From Treponema sp. (GTDB taxonomy: Bacteria > Spirochaetota > Spirochaetia > Treponematales > Breznakiellaceae): a stretch of 10,875 nt of DNA. The position numbers and the translations under genes are program-made. Location of the stretch: positions 1 to 10,875 of the forward strand of contig JAISRW010000183.1 of the NCBI GenBank assembly GCA_031273405.1, given 5' to 3'. Of the stretch, positions 6,569 to 10,875 are shown one piece after another; the first letter of the stretch is position 1; each line of letters starts with the position of its first letter. The notes beneath the pieces were generated by a model. The model searched no databases. It had not been told where the DNA came from and worked only from the letters and a program-made list of their open reading frames with translations.

Positions 6569-9298
6569 ATGATTGGTTCAAGCCCAATGTTGGATCAATA
6601 CAAACGGATAAAACACGAACACCAGGGAGAGGTCCTGTTTTTTCGTTTGGGTGATTTCTACGAGATGTTTTTTGAAGACGCAGTGGAAGTTTCCGCCCTG
6701 CTGAATCTTACCCTGACCAGCCGTAACGGGTTTCCTATGTGCGGGATTCCTTATCATGCGGCGCGTTCTTATATTGCCCGGCTCCTCAGGGCGGGTAAAA
6801 AAATAGCCGTCTGCGAGCAGCTCAGCGAGCCGGGCAAGGGCATTATAGATCGGCAGGTTGTGGAGGTGATCACCCCGGGAACCACCATAGACGACGATTA
6901 CCTGGACAAGGGCAGCGCCAACTACCTGGCCTGTTTCGCCGCGGCCGAGAGGGGGGCCCCCAGGCTCTTTTCTTTTGCCTATATCGATCTTTCTACCGGC
7001 GATTTCTACGCCACCTCCATGGCGCGGGAAGGAGCCGTAGAAAGCCTCAGGCAGGAACTGGAGCGCCTTCAAATTAAGGAGTTGATAATCCAGGAATCCC
7101 TCCTGGAAGAACACCCGCTCCTGGCCGCCGCGGTCGCCGAGAGGCCGGGGCTTCTGGTGAACCGCTGGGCCGACTGGCTCTTTGACTGGGACAGGAGCCG
7201 GGAGCGCCTGGAAAGGCAGTTCGGCCCCTCGGGTTTAAAGGGCTTCGGCCTTACCGAAAAGGCCGCGGAAATAATCGCCTCGGGGGCCCTCCTTGATTAC
7301 CTTGATGATACCTCGAAAAGCCTCCTCCCCCACGTGCGGTCCCTGTCCCTCTATCAGGATTCGGAATTTGTGGGCATCGACGAGGCTACTCAGCGGAACC
7401 TGGAACTGGTCCGGAACCTCAAAGACGGGAGCCTCAGATTTTCCCTTCTTGAGGTAATGGACGAAACCAGAACCTCCATGGGGCGGCGGCTCCTTAAAAG
7501 CAGGATACTCCATCCCTTGAGGAACACCGAAGCCATAAACCGCCGCCTCGATATGGTTGACAACCTTTATCACAACCAGGAAAAGCTGGGCCGCCTGCGG
7601 GATCTTTTGGGCAAGACTCCGGATTTGGAACGCCTCAGTTCCCGGATCGCCATGGACAAGGCCCACGCCAAGGACCTCGTTTCGGTAAAGAACGCCTTGG
7701 CTTCTTTTATTGCCGTCGAAAAAGAAAGCCGCGATTCCGGCGGGAAGCCCCTCTTTTCTTTTGAATCCCCCGAAGCCGCGGCCATGGACTCCGCCAAGCT
7801 GGAGAAACTTGCGGGCTTAAGGAAGCTTTTGGAGGACGGCCTGGCCGAAGACCCTTCAATCCTCCTCACCGAGGGCAACCTGATACGCTCCGGCTTTGAC
7901 GCCGCCCTCGACAGGCTGAAGGAATTGACGGCTAACGGGCGCCGCCTCCTGGAAAAATACCTTGAAGAAGAGAGGGCGGCTTCGGGAATTCCCAGCCTCA
8001 AGATACGGTACAACAGGCTGATCGGTTATTTTTTCGAGGTCACCAAGATTCATCTTTCCAAAGTGCCCGCCCATTTTATCCGCCGCCAGAGCATATCCGC
8101 AGGCGAGCGCTTCAGTACCAACCGTCTGGCAGAGCTTGAGTCGGAAATTAACGGGGCCTCTGAAAAAGTGGCGGACCTTGAAAAAAAGCTTTTCCTGGAA
8201 CTGAGGGAAAAGGCGAAAAGCCTCCTTCCGGAACTGGCGGCCGCAAGCCGCCGCATAAGCGAGACCGACGCCGGCCAGTCCCTGGCCCGGGCCGCCACAA
8301 TCCACGGATGGATTCGGCCTGCGGTAAACGGAGAAAACCGGCTCAGGATCATCGGGGGCCGCCACCCGGTAGTGGAAGCCCATCTGGGGCGGGGGGAATT
8401 TATCCCCAACGACGTCATCCTTGAGGCGGATAAAAACCCGGAAGAAAAGGGGATCTCGTTCGCCCTCATCACCGGCCCCAATATGGCGGGAAAATCGACC
8501 TACCTGCGCCAGGCGGCCCTCATAACCCTCATGGCCCAGGCCGGAAGCTTCGTGCCCGCCGCGGAGGCCCAGGTGGGCCTGGTGGACAGGATCTATTGCC
8601 GGGTGGGGGCCTCGGACAACCTGGCCCGGGGCGAATCCACCTTTCTTGTGGAGATGAACGAGACGGCGTATATTCTTCACAGCGCCACCGAGAGGAGCCT
8701 GGTCATCATGGACGAGGTTGGCCGGGGGACCGGCACGAACGACGGCCTTTCCATAGCCTGGGCGGTCAGCGAAGAGATCCTGAGCCGCGTCAGGTGCCGG
8801 ACCCTTTTTGCCACCCATTACCATGAACTGGCCGCCCTCTCCCATCCCCGCATGGCTAACCGTTCCATGGAGGTCGTCGATAGGGGAGGCGGGCTTGTTT
8901 TTCTGCGGAAGCTCCGGGAAGGTCCGGCTCTGGAATCCTACGGGCTCCATGTGGCAGGCCTTGCGGGGCTTCCTGAAAGGGTGCTGATCCGGGCGGAAGA
9001 GATCCTGAAGGATCTACGCAAAAACGAAGCCGCCCTGGGACGCGGCAAATCAACGGAAGCGCGGAAAGAAGGGAAGGTGGAACGGGAAAGCCCCGAAACC
9101 GAAGAGCAGGCAAAAGGCAGGCGGCTCCTGGAAGAGCTGCTTTCCCTGGATATTAACGCCATCACGCCCCTGGAAGCTCTCAGCCTCCTCAACGATTGGA
9201 AAAGCCGTGTTGCTTCCCGGACCAGGAGCCGGCCCGCCCCCCGGAAGCGCCCTTGTACATCTCCCGATCCCGGCAGCCCCTCCCTGTTTGACAGCTAG
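6569..9298 (+). CDS. mutS: MutS, DNA mismatch-recognition ATPase
   Basis: 909 residues (E. coli MutS 853). The N-terminal mismatch-binding domain opens with SPMLDQYKRIKHEH and holds the Phe-X-Glu motif as FYE (30-32), whose Phe stacks on the mispaired base. Connector, lever and clamp domains follow (ATQRNLELVRNLKDGS; IRYNRLIGYFFEVTK). The ATPase domain has Walker A GPNMAGKST (636-644), NLARGESTFLVEMNE, Walker B VIMDEVGRGTG (Asp715-Glu716) and ATHYHEL (748-754). After a charged linker, LLEELLSLDINAITPLEAL is the C-terminal dimer region. The last residues, SPSLFDS, resemble a beta-clamp-binding motif. MutS dimers find mismatches and recruit MutL; no mutL is in the window. The start at 6569 is preferred over ATG 6587 by length, though its ribosome binding site is poor. 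The stop codon lies in a repeat element. Confidence 0.98.
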   Translation: MIGSSPMLDQYKRIKHEHQGEVLFFRLGDFYEMFFEDAVEVSALLNLTLTSRNGFPMCGIPYHAARSYIARLLRAGKKIAVCEQLSEPGKGIIDRQVVEVITPGTTIDDDYLDKGSANYLACFAAAERGAPRLFSFAYIDLSTGDFYATSMAREGAVESLRQELERLQIKELIIQESLLEEHPLLAAAVAERPGLLVNRWADWLFDWDRSRERLERQFGPSGLKGFGLTEKAAEIIASGALLDYLDDTSKSLLPHVRSLSLYQDSEFVGIDEATQRNLELVRNLKDGSLRFSLLEVMDETRTSMGRRLLKSRILHPLRNTEAINRRLDMVDNLYHNQEKLGRLRDLLGKTPDLERLSSRIAMDKAHAKDLVSVKNALASFIAVEKESRDSGGKPLFSFESPEAAAMDSAKLEKLAGLRKLLEDGLAEDPSILLTEGNLIRSGFDAALDRLKELTANGRRLLEKYLEEERAASGIPSLKIRYNRLIGYFFEVTKIHLSKVPAHFIRRQSISAGERFSTNRLAELESEINGASEKVADLEKKLFLELREKAKSLLPELAAASRRISETDAGQSLARAATIHGWIRPAVNGENRLRIIGGRHPVVEAHLGRGEFIPNDVILEADKNPEEKGISFALITGPNMAGKSTYLRQAALITLMAQAGSFVPAAEAQVGLVDRIYCRVGASDNLARGESTFLVEMNETAYILHSATERSLVIMDEVGRGTGTNDGLSIAWAVSEEILSRVRCRTLFATHYHELAALSHPRMANRSMEVVDRGGGLVFLRKLREGPALESYGLHVAGLAGLPERVLIRAEEILKDLRKNEAALGRGKSTEARKEGKVERESPETEEQAKGRRLLEELLSLDINAITPLEALSLLNDWKSRVASRTRSRPAPRKRPCTSPDPGSPSLFDS

Positions 9299-9358
9299 CA
9301 GCCTGTTGCGCTTGCGGATTTTTTAAAGTTTTATGCCCGAAGCGCAACAAACTGCTAG
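9295..9358. repeat. Dispersed hairpin element, copy 2 (compact form)
   Basis: 64 nt running CTAGCAGCCTGTTGCGCTT ... AAGCGCAACAAACTGCTAG. The 19-nt arms are complementary apart from two adjacent bases (CC against AA). Head and tail match copy 1; the interior is reduced to ~26 nt (TTTTTTAAAG core). The outer CTAG occurs on both sides and could be a target duplication or part of the element. The left CTAG contains the mutS stop codon; the right one supplies a minus-strand TAG ending the decayed gene next door. As RNA it is a strong hairpin and could serve as the mutS 3' end, though no T run follows. Confidence 0.75.
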
Positions 9359-9835
9359 GGCCTGGCTTTGCTTGCGCCGCCCTGATCCTGAACGTGCGCG
9401 TTCATAAGGCGGGTGTCTTTGACGGCCGGACGGAACTCCGGGCGGGTGGAAGGCTTGGGGACGGGGGCGGGTTTCCCGTCCCGGTTGGGGATGCCCGCTT
9501 ATCGTGGTTTTCACGGCTTTTTTAACTAAAAAGCCGTGAAAACCTCCAAGCGCAACAGGCCGCTGGTTGACGAAGGGCCGGACGACGGCCTTGGCCGCCC
9601 TTTTTGCGTCGTTTTTGGCTTCCGTATCCACCGGCGTGTGGGGGCCGATAGTTTTGGCGTAGGCCGCGTACCGCGCCGTGTAGGCGTCGGCCACGGACCG
9701 GCGGGCCGGGGCGGGGATCTGCGTCCACTCCGGGGTCTGGCCGCCGCGCTTTTCGGCGGCCTCCCGGTTCATGAATTTGAAAAACCGGTCAAATTCCGCG
9801 TCTTTGTTGAGGATATAGTCTGTACCGCGGGCCGT
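9355..9835 (-). pseudogene. Decayed gene of a Treponema hypothetical-protein family
   Basis: Minus-strand reading from 9835 gives ARGTDYILNKDAEFDRFFKF, MNREAAEKRGGQTPEWTQI, and GPHTPVDTEAKNDAKRAAK up to RPFVNQ (Gln codon 9565-9563). A 67-nt foreign segment (9496-9562) then shifts the frame. The family resumes as GIPNRDGKPAPVPKPSTRPE and FRPAVKDTRLMNAHVQDQGG, ending KARP-stop at 9357-9355, where copy 2 begins. I recall proteins with the same core (EFDKFFKFMNQ..., VDTEAKNDAKKAAKAV) in treponemes, about 200+ residues long with a further beta-rich domain; their function is unknown. Three lesions are visible: the codon where the start belongs is ACG although AAAGGAG (9849-9843) sits 7 nt upstream; an insertion has replaced ~15 expected codons and shifted the frame; and the C-terminal part is missing. 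An ATG at 9772 stays open across the insertion (149 codons), but its tail is out of family frame. Confidence 0.75.
9506..9562 (-). repeat. Dispersed element head with 17-bp hairpin, copy 3 (partial)
   Basis: On the minus strand the segment reads CGGCCTGTTGCGCTTGGAGG (9562-9543), the same head as copies 1 and 2, and runs straight into a perfect inverted repeat: 17-nt arms 9506-9522 and 9528-9544 (GGTTTTCACGGC plus Ts) with a 5-nt loop. The AAGCGCAACAAACT tail of the other copies is missing. It interrupts the decayed gene and shifts its frame. The arms differ from those in copy 1 although they sit at the same place relative to the head. Confidence 0.65.
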
Positions 9836-9901
9836 GGCGAGGCTCCTTTATGTTTTTTCAGCCCTACCATAGGGCCGGCCGTTTTGCCCTTGTCCCCCGG
9901 A

Positions 9902-10132
9902 GCCGCGGATCCGTCTCCCTCAATCATAGATCCGTCTCTTTAAGCCGCAGATCCGTCTCTTTAAACCGCAGATCCGTCTCTTTAAGCCATAGATCGGTCT
10001 CTTTAAATCATAGATCGGTCTCTTTAAATCATAGATCCGTCTCCCTAAACCATAGATCGGTCTCCCTAAATCATGGATCCGTCTCTTTAAACCATAGATC
10101 GGTCTCCCTAAATCATCGATCTTTATCTTTAA
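9902..10132. repeat. Eleven tandem 21-bp repeats, one GATC each
   Basis: Eleven head-to-tail units of exactly 21 bp starting at 9902, e.g. ATCATAGATCGGTCTCTTTA plus A. The core GATC(C/G)GTCTC is nearly invariant; the units vary mainly at C/G after GATC, TTT against CCC, and the first five bases. The last unit is the most diverged. On the + strand one frame is open (SVSLNHR heptads, nominal ORF 9850-10176); on the minus strand another is open (LKRPIYD heptads). Neither has a convincing start or ribosome binding site, so coding is unlikely. The array lies directly upstream of the decayed minus-strand gene. Possible roles are a variable-number repeat or a protein-binding array. Confidence 0.9.
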
Positions 10133-10134
10133 TA

Positions 10135-10155
10135 GGGAAGAGGGAAGCGGGAAGC
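10135..10155 (+). repeat. Three 7-bp purine repeats ending at the intron boundary
   Basis: GGGAAGA (10135-10141), GGGAAGC (10142-10148), GGGAAGC (10149-10155), followed at once by GTGCG, the 5' end of the group II intron. As 5' exon this supplies IBS sequence: GGGAAGC can pair with GTTTCCC (10320-10326) in the intron with one G-U pair. That GTTTCCC can also pair locally with GGGAAA (10310-10315), so the EBS1 assignment is tentative. Confidence 0.55.
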
Positions 10156-10565
10156 GTGCGACACGAGGCCGCTTGATGAGCCGACTAAGATAAAGGAGGT
10201 CAAAGAGAACTACTTATCCTTCAGTCTACCCCTTTCATGCGGGGTAACGCGACCCGCAGGCGCGTATCTGGTAACGGATGGGTGCTACGCCGCGGGGACA
10301 AAGCGGTATGGGAAACCTTGTTTCCCCCGGATACCCCTATTCCGGTACCGTCGGACTAAAGTCCGAAGACTAAAGTCCGAAGCGTAAAGGGTATGCCGTG
10401 AGCAGATTAACCGAAGGGTTGTAAGGCTCTTCACGTAGGACAAGCGAAAAGGGAGTGATACGCTCTTGTTTACATGAGGCTTGAGCCGGATGAAGGGAAA
10501 CTTTCACGTCCGGTTCTTAGGCGGGAAAGGCGTCGGAAAAGAAGTTTCCGCGCAATCCGCCCGAC
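10156..10565 (+). mobile_element. Group II intron without an intron-encoded protein (ORF-less)
   Basis: The 5' end is GTGCG (consensus GUGYG). Domain V at 10483-10516 is canonical. Domain VI follows: GGCGG (10520-10524) and CCGCC (10557-10561) close an outer stem, an inner hairpin is GCG/CGGAAA with TTTCCG/CGC, and unpaired AA at 10554-10555 could hold the branch-point A. The 3' end is put at the AC of 10564-10565 by the AY rule, with a few bases of doubt. Between them lie stems fitting domains I-IV, such as GACTAAGATAA with TTATCCTTCAGTC (10183-10235) and ACAAG/CTTGT (10440-10469) as a very short domain IV. Bacterial group II introns usually carry a reverse transcriptase/maturase gene in domain IV; here there is no room for one and no remnant. 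Splicing or movement would need a protein from elsewhere. GACTAAAGTCCGAA occurs twice in tandem (10354-10367, 10368-10381). Confidence 0.75.
10483..10516 (+). ncRNA. Group II intron domain V (catalytic core)
   Basis: Exactly 34 nt. Lower stem GAGCCGGA with TCCGGTTC contains the AGC triad (10484-10486). A two-base CG bulge sits at 10507-10508. Upper stem TGAAGG with CTTTCA is capped by a GAAA tetraloop (10497-10500). Length, triad, bulge and GNRA loop all match the most conserved part of group II introns, which holds the catalytic metal ions. Confidence 0.9.
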
Positions 10566-10646
10566 CCAGCCGCCGGGAAGAGCCTCTCTCACTAATCAGT
10601 GCCAAATATCGGAAGCTCCGGGTTTTGGGAAAAGCTCAAGAAGTAC

Positions 10647-10705
10647 GAAATTTTTCAAAAAAATTGAAAATTTTTGTTGACATATCCTGAAAGCCGGGTT
10701 ATGCT
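10647..10705 (+). promoter_or_regulatory. Strong sigma70-type promoter of the sugar transporter operon
   Basis: -35 TTGACA (10677-10682, full consensus), 17-nt spacer, -10 TATGCT (10700-10705, four of six consensus bases). Upstream (10647-10676) is an AT-only run of A and T tracts, nearly an inverted repeat, which would suit an UP element. Start of transcription is expected near 10712, leaving a ~55 nt leader before the ATG at 10768. The preceding 10566-10646 shows no gene or clear signal. Confidence 0.75.
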
Positions 10706-10710
10706 GTTTC

Positions 10711-10724
10711 AGAAAACGTTTGCA
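10711..10724 (+). promoter_or_regulatory. LacI/CcpA-family operator-like palindrome at +1
   Basis: AGAAAACGTTTGCA matches 12 of 14 positions of the catabolite-responsive/LacI-family consensus TGWAANCGNTNWCA and is centred on CG in AAACGTTT. It overlaps the expected transcription start, a classic repressor position. Sugar transporter operons are often controlled by LacI-family repressors; the regulator is not in the window. Confidence 0.5.
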
Positions 10725-10767
10725 ACATGATGCTGGAAAGCATTACAAATCATGAGGAGGAGGTTTC

Positions 10768-10875
10768 ATGACGAGCACAGAACCCGCGACTGCCGCGCAT
10801 GATGTTTTATTCTGTGTGGAAGATCTTTCAAAACAGTTTCCCGGCGTCCTTGCGCTTGACAAAGTCAGTCTGAAT
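10768..10875 (+). CDS. Sugar ABC transporter ATP-binding protein (RbsA/MglA type), 3'-truncated
   Basis: Only 36 codons are present; the gene runs off the right edge. The ATG follows a strong ribosome binding site (AGGAGGAGG, 10755-10763). After a short variable head (MTSTEPATAAHD), VLFCVEDLSKQFPGVLALDK and VSLN match the start of duplicated-ATPase sugar importers of the ribose/galactose class, whose first domain opens 'I.K.FPGV.ALD.VSL'. Walker A would lie just beyond the edge. Such proteins power inner-membrane uptake of pentoses or hexoses with a permease and a periplasmic binding protein. The substrate cannot be told from this fragment. Confidence 0.82.
   Translation, partial: MTSTEPATAAHDVLFCVEDLSKQFPGVLALDKVSLN

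Noticed and set aside
9536..9943. 135-codon + strand frame
   Set aside because: It is antisense to the recognisable family sequence read on the minus strand, and has no start signal.
9902..10132. CRISPR array
   Set aside because: The units are directly adjacent with no spacers, and no cas genes are in the window.
9850..10176. 108-codon + strand frame with SVSLNHR heptads
   Set aside because: It is open only because the 21-bp unit is a multiple of three; there is no ribosome binding site, and both ends run into unrelated sequence.
10474..10690. Two overlapping ~68-codon frames
   Set aside because: They run through domains V and VI of the group II intron and on into the promoter region; no plausible coding signal.

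Overview
The window looks like the chromosome of a treponeme-type spirochete. The first 9.3 kb carries, all on the + strand, the 3' part of a TamB-family gene, bamA, an OmpH/Skp chaperone gene and mutS. From memory this is the order in Treponema pallidum (TP0325-TP0328). The codon use (mixed, fairly GC-rich) and a decayed gene of a family I associate with termite-gut and oral treponemes fit a host-associated, non-pallidum Treponema. This is inference from recalled families; no search was run.

Layout. 1-3056: tamB-like gene, open at the left edge. 3057-3388: a non-coding gap holding an intrinsic terminator whose two halves are split by a ~160 bp dispersed hairpin element, then the bamA leader. 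3389-6483: bamA and skp, 41 nt apart, probably co-transcribed. 6484-6568: short gap with a weak hairpin and a 4-codon mini-ORF in front of mutS. 6569-9298: mutS. 9295-10565: an accessory strip with a second copy of the element on the mutS stop codon, a decayed minus-strand gene disrupted by a third, partial copy, eleven 21-bp tandem repeats each with a GATC, three 7-bp purine repeats, and a ~410 nt group II intron without a reverse transcriptase gene. 10566-10676 shows nothing recognisable except an AT-rich run at its end. 10677-10875: a strong sigma70-like promoter with a LacI/CcpA-type palindrome at +1, then the start of a sugar ABC-transporter ATPase gene.

How the genes work together. TamB, BamA and Skp form an outer-membrane biogenesis cluster: Skp holds unfolded beta-barrel proteins in the periplasm, BamA inserts them, and TamB is an inner-membrane-anchored periplasm-spanning protein linked to envelope assembly and lipid transport. 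MutS starts DNA mismatch repair and is a neighbour rather than a functional partner. The sugar transporter gene appears to be a separate, repressor-controlled unit.

The core genes are ordinary. The unusual material is the non-coding and mobile DNA around them: a family of elements with a conserved head but different palindromes, inserted inside a terminator, on a stop codon and inside a gene; the helically phased GATC array; and the ORF-less group II intron. I found no convincing new defence or enzymatic system.
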